Source: DASYLJ01 sp964432595
Lineage (GTDB): Bacteria > Desulfobacterota > Binatia > DP-6
Assembly: GCA_964432595.1 (NCBI GenBank)
Contig: CAYSOF010000005.1
Span: 287,076-351,075, forward strand
Length of the DNA: 64,000 nucleotides
Direction of reading: 5' to 3'
Both the position numbers and the translations under genes were made by a program. Shown here in pieces: positions 26,069 to 34,936 of the stretch (positions within the stretch are counted from its first letter, which is position 1; every line of letters starts with the position of its first letter). The notes beneath the pieces are model-generated. The model saw only the letters and a list, made by a program, of their open reading frames with translations, was not told the origin of the DNA and did no database searches.

Positions 26069-26712
26069 CACCGCCGGCCGGTCCTCTCTTCGCGTCGCCG
26101 CCCGTCGAGCCCGCGGTCGACTGGACCCACGTGCTGCCGCTGCTCGTGGCGGCTCCGGCGATCCTGATCTTGCTCGTCGGCCTGGTGCGCGGACGCCTCC
26201 CGCCGGCGCTCGCCGCCGCGGGCATCGTCGGGCTGCCGATCGCGGCGTACGGCCTCGGCGTGCTCATGCTGCTCGAGACGTCGAAGGACGTGCGCTTCTG
26301 CGGCTCGTGCCACGTGATGACACCGATCGTCGCGAGCCTCTCCGACGCGGGCGACGACTCGCTCGCGGCGGTCCACTACACGCGCGGCCTCGTCCCGACC
26401 GGCGAGGCTTGTTACGTCTGCCACAGCGGCTACGGCATCTGGGGGACCGTCGACGCCAAGAAAGCGGGCATGATGCACATGGTCCGCACGGTGACCGGCA
26501 AGTACGAGCTGCCGATCGCGCTGCACGGCACGTTCGACATCGAGTCGTGCCTGAGTTGCCATGCCGGCGCCGCGAGCTTCCGCGCCGTCGCGGCGCATCA
26601 GGACCCGGATCTCCAGCGGGCGCTGCTCGATCGGACGATGTCGTGCACGGGCATCTGCCATCCGGCCGCGCATCCCGCGGCGGCGCTCACCGGCGGGGGG
26701 GCGACGTCGTGA
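26065..26712 (+). CDS. NapC/NirT-like membrane-anchored multihaem cytochrome c
   Basis: A 215-residue protein starting at GTG 26065 (GTGA overlap with AraC). Two hydrophobic helices (about 23-42 and 48-70) anchor it in the inner membrane. Haem sites follow: CGSCH 79-83, CYVCH 116-120, CLSCH 162-166 and an atypical CTGICH 194-199 with three residues between the cysteines. NapC/NirT/CymA proteins take electrons from menaquinol and pass them to periplasmic cytochromes, and this protein is ideally placed to be the inner-membrane entry of the conduit. It is compact for the family. Whether the fourth site binds haem is uncertain. Confidence 0.8.
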   Translation: MTPPAGPLFASPPVEPAVDWTHVLPLLVAAPAILILLVGLVRGRLPPALAAAGIVGLPIAAYGLGVLMLLETSKDVRFCGSCHVMTPIVASLSDAGDDSLAAVHYTRGLVPTGEACYVCHSGYGIWGTVDAKKAGMMHMVRTVTGKYELPIALHGTFDIESCLSCHAGAASFRAVAAHQDPDLQRALLDRTMSCTGICHPAAHPAAALTGGGATS

Positions 26713-26888
26713 TCCGTGGCGCGTGCCTCCTGGCGCTGATCGCGCTCGGCGTCCTCTTCGTCCTCTGCATCCAGAAGGACGGCGCCGCCGCCATCGCCTT
26801 CTCGTTCATCGGGTTTCCGGCCCTCGCCGGCGCGCTGGCGATCTACGGTCTCCAGCGCCTGATCGTCCGCCGGAACGGCCTGCAATGA
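26709..26888 (+). CDS. 59-aa membrane protein within the cytochrome operon
   Basis: A 59-residue protein at GTG 26709, overlapping the NapC-like stop by four bases; its own TGA overlaps an ATG of the next frame. It is almost entirely two transmembrane helices (ACLLALIALGVLFVLCI and AIAFSFIGFPALAGALAIYG) with a basic C-terminus (RLIVRRNGLQ), so an inner-membrane hairpin is predicted. No haem motif. Such small subunits may stabilise a quinol-oxidising complex. Too short for recognition by family; supported by tight coupling and composition. Confidence 0.6.
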   Translation: MIRGACLLALIALGVLFVLCIQKDGAAAIAFSFIGFPALAGALAIYGLQRLIVRRNGLQ

Positions 26889-26908
26889 CCACAGACAAGG
26901 AGACTCCC

Positions 26909-27223
26909 ATGCGCACCCTGCTACTGGCGTCCTCGTTGATCCTCTTCGCGACCACGGTGGCCGGCGCCGCGGACGGCGCCGCCGTCTACAAAGAGCGCTG
27001 CGCCTCCTGCCACGGCGACACCGGCAAGGCCGATACGACGGCCGGCAAGACGCTCAAGGTGCCGCCGCTCGCGGGCGACGCCAACGTCGCGGGCATGTCC
27101 GATGCCGACCTGCAGAAGAAGATCGAGGAGAACGAGAAGCACAAGTCCTTCATCAAGAAGCTCGGCGCGGACGACGTGGCTGCGGCCGCCGCGTTCGTGA
27201 AGGGCCTCGCCGGCGGAAAGTAG
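26909..27223 (+). CDS. periplasmic class I monohaem cytochrome c
   Basis: A 104-residue cytochrome. A signal peptide (MRTLLLASSLILFATTVAGA) is followed by CASCH at 31-35 and a small c-type fold (VPPLAGDANVAGMSDADL) whose Met is a candidate sixth ligand. The ATG at 26909 has AAGGAG six bases upstream and is preferred over the ATG at 26885 that overlaps the previous stop. It is unusually Lys-rich (IEENEKHKSFIKKL), which would suit docking to acidic partners. Likely electron shuttle between the NapC-like protein and the decahaem complex. Confidence 0.85.
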   Translation: MRTLLLASSLILFATTVAGAADGAAVYKERCASCHGDTGKADTTAGKTLKVPPLAGDANVAGMSDADLQKKIEENEKHKSFIKKLGADDVAAAAAFVKGLAGGK

Positions 27224-27230
27224 GTCGGAC

Positions 27231-29951
27231 ATGCGCTGGTCGGCGGTATCGTTCGCGCCGTGGCTGCTGATCGCGACGGCGGTGGCTCCTCCTGCGGGCG
27301 CCGTGCTCGTTCCGGGCGGCGGCCCGGCGCGCCAGGATTGCCTGCTGCAGCTCGCCGCCGACGGCGTGGGATTCCCCGCCGGGAAGACGCCCAAGGGGGT
27401 GTCCTGCGCGGACGGTGACGCCTGCGATCTCGACGGGCGCCGCGACGGCGTCTGCACCTTCGCGGTCGCAGTCTGCGTGAACCAGACGACGCGCACGTGC
27501 CAGCCCGGTCAGGTGACCGCCGTCACGCTCGCCGCGAAGAAATCCGCCGTCGACGCCGCCACGCTCCAGGCCATCGTCGGCGGCCTCGCGCTGCCGACGA
27601 GCGATGCGGCCTGCTCCGCCGCGCTGCCGCTCGCGGTGCCGCTCCCCGGGCCGAACGGCAAAGGCGAGATCCGACCGGCCCGCGTGTCGTTGAAGGGCAC
27701 GGCGCGCGCCGGCGGCCGCAAGGACGGCGACACGTTCCGGCTGACGTGCATCCCGACGACCGTGGCAGGGGCCACCACGACATCGTCGACGATCACGCCG
27801 CCGACGACCCCGACGACCACCACCACGACGACCATCGGTCCGATCCCGCCGGGAACCCCCGGCGCCGGCCTCGACGCGGCGATCACGAGCGCGGTCGTGG
27901 CGACCGACGGCACCGTCACCGTCACGTTCTCCCTCACGGACGGCGACGGGGTGCCCGTCACCCCGATGACCGCGTCGACCGACAACCCGTCACAGGCGCG
28001 CGTGCGCTTCACGATCGCGCGGCTCGACGTCGTCGACGTGCCGGTCGAAGGGCTCAGCACGCCGTTCACGCGGTATCGCAGCTACATCGTGCCGTCGGCG
28101 GGCCAGCCCGGCTACGACGCCAACGGCACGCTGGCGCTCGTCGACGCCGCCGCGGGGCGCTACACCTATACGTTCGCCACGCAGCTCCCCGCCGGCTATC
28201 CGGCGACGGCGACGCACACGGTCGGCGCGCAGGTCGAGCGCGAATACGCGGGCGAGACGCTGGTCGCGAACCCGCTCTTCGACTTCGTGCCCGCAGGCGG
28301 GGCCGTGACGACCGTACGCCAGCTGACCACCACGGCCCAGTGCAACTCGTGCCACGATCCGCTGGCGATCCACGGCGGCGGGCGGCGCGAGGTCGGCCTC
28401 TGCCAGCTCTGTCACACCGACCAGGGCTTCGATCCGCAGACCGGCAACTCGATCGAGCTGCAACAGATGGTGCACGCCATCCACATGGGCAAGGAGCTGC
28501 CGAGCATCGTCGACGGGCCGGTCGGCGCGATCTACCAGATCGTCGGCTTCCAGAATCAGGCCGTCGTCTTCGCGGAGAAGGTCGATGCCTGTGCGGGCGG
28601 CGCGCTCGCGGGTCTCCCGTGCAGCACTGATGCCGACTGTCCGAACGGGACCTGCACCGGCTCGACGGCGACCGGCATCGGGTTCCCGCAGGACATCCGC
28701 AACTGCGACGTCTGCCACGCCGACGGGGCCACGGCGGAGACACACCGCACGCGGCCGTCGACGACCGCCTGCACCGGCTGCCACGACGACGTGAACCCGA
28801 GCCAGAGCACGACGGCCGCGGGGCCGCCGGGCACGAATCACGTCGCCGGTGCGCAGCCCGACACGCTGTGCCGGCTGTGCCACACGCCGACGGGCGAGGA
28901 GTTCGGCATCTCGGTCGCCGGCGCGCACACGGTGCCGTTGCGCGCGACGAGCCTGGCGGGGCTGTCGGGCGAGCTCGTGTCCGCCAGCGGCAGCCCGGGC
29001 GCCGCGGTCACCGTGACCTTCCGGCTCCGCAACGGCGACGGGACGCCGCTGATGACGCTCACCGGGATGAACCGCGTCGCGCTCTCGATCAGCGGCCCGT
29101 CCACCGACTTCGGCGGCGGCACGCCGCCGGTCACCACGCCGACGATCGCCGGCGGCGGCGCCGGCGGCATGCTCTCGGGTCCGGACGGTAGCGGCGTGTT
29201 CACCTACACGACGACCGTCGGCAACGGGATCCCGGGTGGGGCCACCGGGACGTGGCGTGTCGGACTGGAAGCGCGCCGCACGGTCAGCGTGGACGGCCAG
29301 AACGTCTCGGAGGCGATCCAGAACGTCGTCGCCGACTTCTCCGTCGACGCCACGCCCGTCGCCGCGCGCCGCACGGTCGTCGACCAGGCCAAGTGCGCCG
29401 CCTGCCACGGCACGTTCTCGGTCGACTTCAGCGTGCACGGCAACCTGCGCAACCAGGTCGACTACTGCGTGCTGTGCCACAACCCGAACGTCACCGACTT
29501 CGCGCGGCGGGTCGGCGTCGCTGGCGCCGATCCGGCCAACGAGCCGATCGACCTGAAGCACATGATCCACAAGATCCACACCGGCGAGGAGCTGGAGACG
29601 CAGCCGTACGTCATCTACGGCTTCGGCGGATCGGCGAACGACTTCGGCGAGGTGCTGTTCCCGGGGAATCGCGCGGACTGCGAGCAGTGCCACCTGAGCG
29701 GTACCCAGCTCCTGCCGCTCCCGTCGGGGCTGCTGCCGACGCGCCTCTCCGAGGTCGACATGGGGATGGAGACGGTGGTCGGCAGCGTGCCCCCGATTCA
29801 GGACGCCTGCCTCTCCTGCCACGACGGCGAGTCCGCCGCGCTGCATGCGCAGCTGAACACGACGATGGGCGGCGCGGAAGCCTGCGGCGCGTGCCACGGG
29901 GAAGGTGCGGCCTTCGCCGTGAGCACGGTGCACGCGAGCGCGTCGCCCTGA
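27231..29951 (+). CDS. OmcA/MtrC-type decahaem cytochrome c with extra N-terminal module
   Basis: A 906-residue exported protein with the OmcA/MtrC plan of two beta domains and two pentahaem domains. Signal peptide 1-24; Cys-rich non-haem module 30-175; Thr-rich linker 182-201; beta domain 210-360; haems CNSCH 371, CQLCH 391, CDVCH 492, CTGCH 514, CRLCH 547; beta domain 570-710; haems CAACH 722, CVLCH 746, CEQCH 817, CLSCH 860, CGACH 885. A small disulfide-like loop (about 454-475) interrupts pentahaem domain I. There is no lipobox, unlike Shewanella MtrC. In that family the protein sits at the cell surface and reduces metals or shuttles. It starts seven bases after the monohaem cytochrome. 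Confidence 0.9.
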   Translation: MRWSAVSFAPWLLIATAVAPPAGAVLVPGGGPARQDCLLQLAADGVGFPAGKTPKGVSCADGDACDLDGRRDGVCTFAVAVCVNQTTRTCQPGQVTAVTLAAKKSAVDAATLQAIVGGLALPTSDAACSAALPLAVPLPGPNGKGEIRPARVSLKGTARAGGRKDGDTFRLTCIPTTVAGATTTSSTITPPTTPTTTTTTTIGPIPPGTPGAGLDAAITSAVVATDGTVTVTFSLTDGDGVPVTPMTASTDNPSQARVRFTIARLDVVDVPVEGLSTPFTRYRSYIVPSAGQPGYDANGTLALVDAAAGRYTYTFATQLPAGYPATATHTVGAQVEREYAGETLVANPLFDFVPAGGAVTTVRQLTTTAQCNSCHDPLAIHGGGRREVGLCQLCHTDQGFDPQTGNSIELQQMVHAIHMGKELPSIVDGPVGAIYQIVGFQNQAVVFAEKVDACAGGALAGLPCSTDADCPNGTCTGSTATGIGFPQDIRNCDVCHADGATAETHRTRPSTTACTGCHDDVNPSQSTTAAGPPGTNHVAGAQPDTLCRLCHTPTGEEFGISVAGAHTVPLRATSLAGLSGELVSASGSPGAAVTVTFRLRNGDGTPLMTLTGMNRVALSISGPSTDFGGGTPPVTTPTIAGGGAGGMLSGPDGSGVFTYTTTVGNGIPGGATGTWRVGLEARRTVSVDGQNVSEAIQNVVADFSVDATPVAARRTVVDQAKCAACHGTFSVDFSVHGNLRNQVDYCVLCHNPNVTDFARRVGVAGADPANEPIDLKHMIHKIHTGEELETQPYVIYGFGGSANDFGEVLFPGNRADCEQCHLSGTQLLPLPSGLLPTRLSEVDMGMETVVGSVPPIQDACLSCHDGESAALHAQLNTTMGGAEACGACHGEGAAFAVSTVHASASP

Positions 29952-29968
29952 AGCGCGACAGGGGGTTC

Positions 29969-31027
29969 GTGGGCGGAGGACGACAGCGTGGAGGGCTGGC
30001 GGCGGCGACGCTGCTCGCCCTCGCCCTCGGCGCCACGGCGGCGGCGCAAGTGCCGCCGGACGCCGGCGTGTGCGGCGTCTGCCACGTCGACGAGGCGCTC
30101 GCGTACACTTTCCCGGACGGCCACGCCGCCGCGCTCGACTGCATCGCCTGCCACGCCGATCGCCGGCCCGGACGCGTCGGGCGGCGGCATCGCACCACGC
30201 CGAACTGCGCCGACTGCCACACGAGCGTGCAGGGACACCCGGAGAAGGCCGCGGATCGCTCCGGCCGGCGGCAGACGCGCAACTGCCTCGCCTGCCACGA
30301 TCCACACGGCACCACGAACCTCGATCTGATCGACGGCATCGTGCGCATGCGCGGCCGCCCGCGCTCGGTGACGTTCACGAACGAGGCCGGGCTCGCGCCC
30401 GACAGCTTCGCGAGCCCGACCGACCCCGGCCACGGCCTGTGCGAGACCTGCCACGTCGGGACCGAGTTCTATCCGCGCAGCGGGCGCGGCATGCCGCACT
30501 TCACCGGCGACTGCGGCTCCTGCCACGACCACGGCGTCGCGTTCGCGCCGGTCGCGACCGCGGACAACTGCGTGCTCTGCCACGCCGCCGAGGTCGACCG
30601 CCTCGCGCTGCCGAGCGGGCACTCGGGCCGGGCGTGCCTCTCGTGCCACGCGGAGATCAGTCCGACGCCCGGCCCCGGCCACCGCGCCGAGGAGGCGTGC
30701 CAGACCTGCCATCCGGCGAACCAGACGCACGCGCCGGACGGCGTGGGGTTGCCCTGCACGCGATGCCATGACCCGCACGGGTCGACGAACATCGACCTCG
30801 TCCTCGAGACCATCACGACACCGTCCGGTGCCCTGCGGCCGATCCGCTTCGACGACCTCGCCGGACGCGCCGACGGCAGCTTCGCGAGCGCGTCCGCCCC
30901 CGGCTCGGGCGTCTGCGAGGTCTGTCACACGACGACGCGCTTCTATCGCGCCGACGGCACGGGCGACCCGCACTTCACGTTCTCCTGCCTGCCCTGCCAT
31001 CTGCACGCCGAGGGCTTCGCGCCGTGA
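29969..31027 (+). CDS. dodecahaem c-type cytochrome formed by two hexahaem modules
   Basis: A 352-residue exported protein beginning at GTG 29969 (ACAGGGGG just upstream), with a signal sequence (LAAATLLALALGATAAAQ). Twelve CXXCH sites at 35, 58, 80, 106, 158, 182, 201, 223, 244, 263, 316 and 340. The halves align haem for haem: CLACHDPHGTTNLDLIDG with CTRCHDPHGSTNIDLVLE, DSFASP with GSFASA, and each ends PHFT..C..CH..G.AFAP or EGFAP. No membrane or lipid anchor. One haem per 29 residues implies a wire-like periplasmic or extracellular carrier between the inner-membrane cytochromes and the DmsE/MtrA-like protein. Its stop overlaps the next start. Confidence 0.85.
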   Translation: MGGGRQRGGLAAATLLALALGATAAAQVPPDAGVCGVCHVDEALAYTFPDGHAAALDCIACHADRRPGRVGRRHRTTPNCADCHTSVQGHPEKAADRSGRRQTRNCLACHDPHGTTNLDLIDGIVRMRGRPRSVTFTNEAGLAPDSFASPTDPGHGLCETCHVGTEFYPRSGRGMPHFTGDCGSCHDHGVAFAPVATADNCVLCHAAEVDRLALPSGHSGRACLSCHAEISPTPGPGHRAEEACQTCHPANQTHAPDGVGLPCTRCHDPHGSTNIDLVLETITTPSGALRPIRFDDLAGRADGSFASASAPGSGVCEVCHTTTRFYRADGTGDPHFTFSCLPCHLHAEGFAP

Positions 31028-31962
31028 CGCGGACCACGGCCGTCCTCCTGCTCGCGCTGCTCGCCGCCTGCGGCTCCGGAGGTCCGGCGCTCGAGCCGAT
31101 GAAGGCGGACGCCCCGGCGCCGCTCGACCCGGCGGCCTACGCCGGCCCCGAGCTCTGCGTCGCGTGCCATCCCGATGCGAGCGAGAGCTACGCGGCCTCG
31201 CCGCACGTCGTCCTCGACGACGTCGAGGGTGCGCCGGACCGGCGCGCCTGCGAGGCGTGCCACGGGCCGGGGCAGGCCCACGCCGAGGCGGGCGGCGGCG
31301 CGCCGGGCGGCCTCCGGACCTTCGCCGCCGACGAATCGGCCGCGGTGCGCGACGCGCCCTGTCTGCGCTGTCATGCGGCCGAGACGAGCCTGCACCAGTT
31401 CACCGGCAGCGAGCATGCGGTGGCCGACGTCGCCTGCATCGACTGCCACGACCCGCACGGCGGCGTCGGCCGTCGCATGCTGAAGGCCGGCGGTCCCCTG
31501 CCGGAGCCGTTGCGCGGCACCGACTTCCGCGAACGGGAGACGGTCACGGCCCTGTGCACGTCGTGCCACCCCGCGGTCCGCTCCGAGTTCGCCTTGCCCG
31601 AGCATCACAAGGTGCCGGAGGGCGTGATGTCGTGCGTCGACTGCCACCAGCCGCACGGCACGGCGGATCGCGCGCTGCTGCGCGACGCGCGCGACGCGAC
31701 CTGCATGCGCTGTCACGGTGAGGTCGAAGGCCCGTTCGTCTTCGAGCACATCGGCCTCACGCTCGAGGGCTGCCAGGCGTGCCACGAGCCGCACGGCAGC
31801 GTGAACCGCCACCTCCTGCGCTACCAGCAGGTCGCGCAGCTCTGCTACCAGTGCCACGCCGGCACGCCCACGAGCCACGCGCAGCCGAGCTATCGTGACT
31901 GCACGAGCTGTCACACGGCGATCCACGGATCGAACAGCGATCCGCGCTTCCTGGAGCCGTGA
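31024..31962 (+). CDS. DmsE/MtrA-like decahaem c-type cytochrome, probable lipoprotein
   Basis: A 312-residue protein at GTG 31024 (GTGA overlap). The leader MTRTTAVLLLALLAACGSGG carries a lipobox (L-A-A-C16, Gly at +2), predicting a lipid anchor, most likely in the outer membrane. Ten CXXCH: 45, 76, 113, 138, 178, 204, 227, 250, 274, 293. The blocks CIDCHDPHG, CVDCHQPHGTADRALL and CQACHEPHGSVNRHLL are hallmarks of the DmsE/MtrA/PioA family, whose members thread through an outer-membrane barrel as an electron wire. MtrA itself has a plain signal peptide, so lipidation is unusual. The barrel is the very next gene (TGATG overlap). Confidence 0.9.
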   Translation: MTRTTAVLLLALLAACGSGGPALEPMKADAPAPLDPAAYAGPELCVACHPDASESYAASPHVVLDDVEGAPDRRACEACHGPGQAHAEAGGGAPGGLRTFAADESAAVRDAPCLRCHAAETSLHQFTGSEHAVADVACIDCHDPHGGVGRRMLKAGGPLPEPLRGTDFRERETVTALCTSCHPAVRSEFALPEHHKVPEGVMSCVDCHQPHGTADRALLRDARDATCMRCHGEVEGPFVFEHIGLTLEGCQACHEPHGSVNRHLLRYQQVAQLCYQCHAGTPTSHAQPSYRDCTSCHTAIHGSNSDPRFLEP

Positions 31963-33932
31963 TGGGACGCGGACGTCGTCTCGCCGTTGCGGCGGCGCTC
32001 GTCCTCGCCGCCGCCGGCGTGCACGCCGAGGACGCACCCGAGCACACGCTGCCCTACCGTCTCACCGGGACGGTCTCGGCGGGCTACCGGCTCGTCGACA
32101 TCGACGGCTCGAAGGACCGCTACAAGGAGGACTACAACCTGCGCTCCGGCGGGCGCCTCTTCCTGTTCCAGGTCGACGGCGAGGCCGCCGACCCCGACGC
32201 GGTGCCGGTCGACCGCTTCCATCTCGAGGTGGACACGCCGGGCGACGAGCCGGTCTCGCGCTTCGTGCTCACCGCCGCCGAGCGCGCGCTCTGGGATCTC
32301 CGCGTCGACTTCACCCGCTCGAAGTACTTCTACGACGTGCCGCAGCTCTTCGCCGGTCCGGTGGCGGGCGACGACCGCATCGCCGACGTGCACCGGTTCG
32401 ACCTGACGCGCACGAACGGGATCGCCGAGCTGCGCGTCCATCCGCCGGGCCTGCCCACGATCATCGCGAGCTATCGCCTCTATCAGCGCGAGGGCGACGG
32501 CACGTCGACGGTGTTCGTGCCCGACGCCGACGCGTTCGTCGTCGAGTCGCCGCAGCGGCAGGTGACGCACGTCGGCAGCCTCGGCACCGACTTCTCCACG
32601 CTGGGCACGGCGTTCTCGTTGACGCAGGAGTACCGGCGCGTCAGCCGGACCTGGGGGCTGCACGGTCCGCGCACCGCGCTCGGCCTGGATCCCGACGACG
32701 GCGTGACGCTCGAGAGCTGGCAGAGCACCGCCGACGACCACCTCGACATCCCGATCACGCGGGTGCGCGTCCGCCGGCCGGTCGGCGAGCGCCTCGAGCT
32801 GACGGGCGGCTACGTGTACGCCCACGCGGGCCTGTCCTACGACCGGACGCGGTTCCGCGACGCCACGACGCCGATCCCGGCCGACTCCGGGCCGTCGACG
32901 CGCGTCGACCACAGCGACGCGTCGCTCGACACGCATCTCGCCGATCTCGGTGCGAGCCTGCGTCTCACGCGCATCGCCACGCTCCACCTCGGCTACCGCT
33001 ACGACGACCGCAGCCAGGACGGCGACCTCGACGCGCGGCTCGATCCGGGGCGTTTCGAGACGTCGACCCGCTACCACATTCGCGTGCACCGGGTGACCGC
33101 CGACGTCGAGGTGCGCCCGACGAAGGGTCTCGCGCTGCGCGGCGGCATCCAGTATGCGCGGCGCGACGCGGAGTTCTCGCTCGCCGACCAGAGCACGGGC
33201 ACCGACGTGGTCGGCGCCGTCGGCGAAGCCACGTGGAAGCCGGTGCGCTGGCTCGACCTGTTCGCCCGCTACGATCACGTGCAGATCGACGACCCGTGGA
33301 CGATCGCGGGCGACGGCCCCGGCCTGCCGGCGATCCCGAGCCGGCAGATCGCGTACACGTTCGACAATCGCGGCAGCGCGGGCATGCGCGTACGCCCGCG
33401 CGACTGGCTCCAGCTGGGGTACGACGTCCGCGCCGACAGCTTCGAGAACGCCGACTTCGCGGGCCGCGTGCAGCGCGTCGCCAACACCGTGTCGGTGAGC
33501 ATCACGACGATCGCGGGGTTCACCGCGTTCGCGGGCTACACGCGCCGCGATCTCGACACGAGCGACGCGATCCTCGTCGCCCCGCGCTACGTGCCGCGCA
33601 CGTCGTTCCAGCGCGGCAGCGAGGACGTCGTGACGAGCACGCTCACGTACGACTTCACGCTCCTCGGGCACGGCTGGTCGACGGGCTGGAACGTCGCGTG
33701 GGTGAATTCGGAGACGACGCTGGCGCCCGGCTTCGAGGCCGGCCTGCCCGCACGCGCGCCCTGGGACCTGAGCCGCATCGACGCCGGCGCATTCCTGACG
33801 TTCCGGCATCCGTGGATCGAGCCCGGCATCGAGGTGCGCCGCATCGAGTACACCGAGCCGTCGCGCGCGCGGAACGACTACGACGCGACGATCGTGCTCT
33901 TCCGCCTGACGCGCCGGTTCGACGTCCGCTAG
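31962..33932 (+). CDS. MtrB/PioB-like outer-membrane beta-barrel of the electron conduit
   Basis: A 656-residue protein, close to MtrB in length. The signal peptide ends at VHAED; then come about 26 alternating amphipathic strands separated by charged turns (for example TLHLGYRYDDRSQDGDLDAR, then TADVEVRPTKGLALRGGIQY and AFAGYTRRDLDTSDAI). It ends with an aromatic-rich closing strand (TIVLFRLTRRFDVR). Direct coupling to the MtrA-like decahaem gene supports the role of a porin sheathing it. Primary-sequence similarity to gammaproteobacterial MtrB is weak by eye, so a separate barrel family doing the same job is possible. ATG 31962 was chosen over GTG 31959. Confidence 0.8.
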   Translation: MGRGRRLAVAAALVLAAAGVHAEDAPEHTLPYRLTGTVSAGYRLVDIDGSKDRYKEDYNLRSGGRLFLFQVDGEAADPDAVPVDRFHLEVDTPGDEPVSRFVLTAAERALWDLRVDFTRSKYFYDVPQLFAGPVAGDDRIADVHRFDLTRTNGIAELRVHPPGLPTIIASYRLYQREGDGTSTVFVPDADAFVVESPQRQVTHVGSLGTDFSTLGTAFSLTQEYRRVSRTWGLHGPRTALGLDPDDGVTLESWQSTADDHLDIPITRVRVRRPVGERLELTGGYVYAHAGLSYDRTRFRDATTPIPADSGPSTRVDHSDASLDTHLADLGASLRLTRIATLHLGYRYDDRSQDGDLDARLDPGRFETSTRYHIRVHRVTADVEVRPTKGLALRGGIQYARRDAEFSLADQSTGTDVVGAVGEATWKPVRWLDLFARYDHVQIDDPWTIAGDGPGLPAIPSRQIAYTFDNRGSAGMRVRPRDWLQLGYDVRADSFENADFAGRVQRVANTVSVSITTIAGFTAFAGYTRRDLDTSDAILVAPRYVPRTSFQRGSEDVVTSTLTYDFTLLGHGWSTGWNVAWVNSETTLAPGFEAGLPARAPWDLSRIDAGAFLTFRHPWIEPGIEVRRIEYTEPSRARNDYDATIVLFRLTRRFDVR

Positions 33933-33941
33933 CTTCGCTCG

Positions 33942-34936
33942 CTAGCCTGCCGACCAGCTCTGCAGGATGCGCACGTAGCTCGCGCGCAGGAACCCGCCGG
34001 GGTCGGGGGTGCGCTCGAGCGACATGCTGCCGCGGAGCTGCCCGAGCGACTCGTACTCGTGCTCCTCGAGCCAGCGCACGAGCTCCGCGCGCACGGCCGC
34101 GAGGTGCGCCGGCCCGTGGCGCAGCAGCGACGAGACCATCTGCACGGCGTGCGCCCCCGCCATCGACGCGCGCACGACGTCGATCACGCCGTGCACGCCG
34201 CCGGTGACGGCGAGCGACGCCGGCACGCGGCCGGCCATGATGGCGAGCCAGCGCAGCCGCGCCGGCAGCTCCGCCGGCGTCGAGAGATGCAAGGCCGCAC
34301 GCACCTCCAGCGCCTCCACGTCGATCTCCGGATCGAGCGAGCGGTTGAAGAGAATCAGCCCCCGCGCGCCGGCGGCGGCGAGCCGGCGGGCCAGGTGCAG
34401 CGGCGCCGTGTAGTACGGCGACAGCTTCACCGCGACCGGAATGCGCACCGCGGCGCACACGTCGGCGACCATGCCGACGGTGCGGTCCTCGATCGCCACC
34501 GCCGACTCCTCGGGATCGACCGACAGGTGCCAGACGTTCAGCTCGAGCGCGTGCGCGCCGGCCTGCTCGATCAGCCGCGCATACTCGAGCCAGCCGCCCG
34601 GGGTGAAGCCGTTCAGCGAGCCGATCACGGGCACGGAGACCGTCTCGCGGACGCGACGGAGCTGGGTCAGGTACTCGTCGGGCCCGAGCACCAGCTCCGC
34701 CGGCGTCGGGAAGTAGCTCGTCGCCTCGGCGAACGACTCGGCGTGCGACTCGGTGGCGTGGAACGCCGACATCTGCTCGCGCGTGATCTGCTCCTCGAAC
34801 AGCGAGTGCATGACGATGGCCGCGGCGCCCGCGTCCTCCAGGCGCCGGACGGCGTCGAGATCGTCGACGAGCGGCGACGCACCCGGCATCAGCGGATGCG
34901 GCAGGTCGAGCCCGAGCCACGTCGTGCCCAGGTCCA

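Noticed and set aside
33928..33946. Repeated GCTAGC between the barrel and DHODH-like genes as a second insertion element
   Set aside because: The two hexamers are self-palindromic and only a few bases apart; there are no longer matching arms. They merely contain the two TAG stops.
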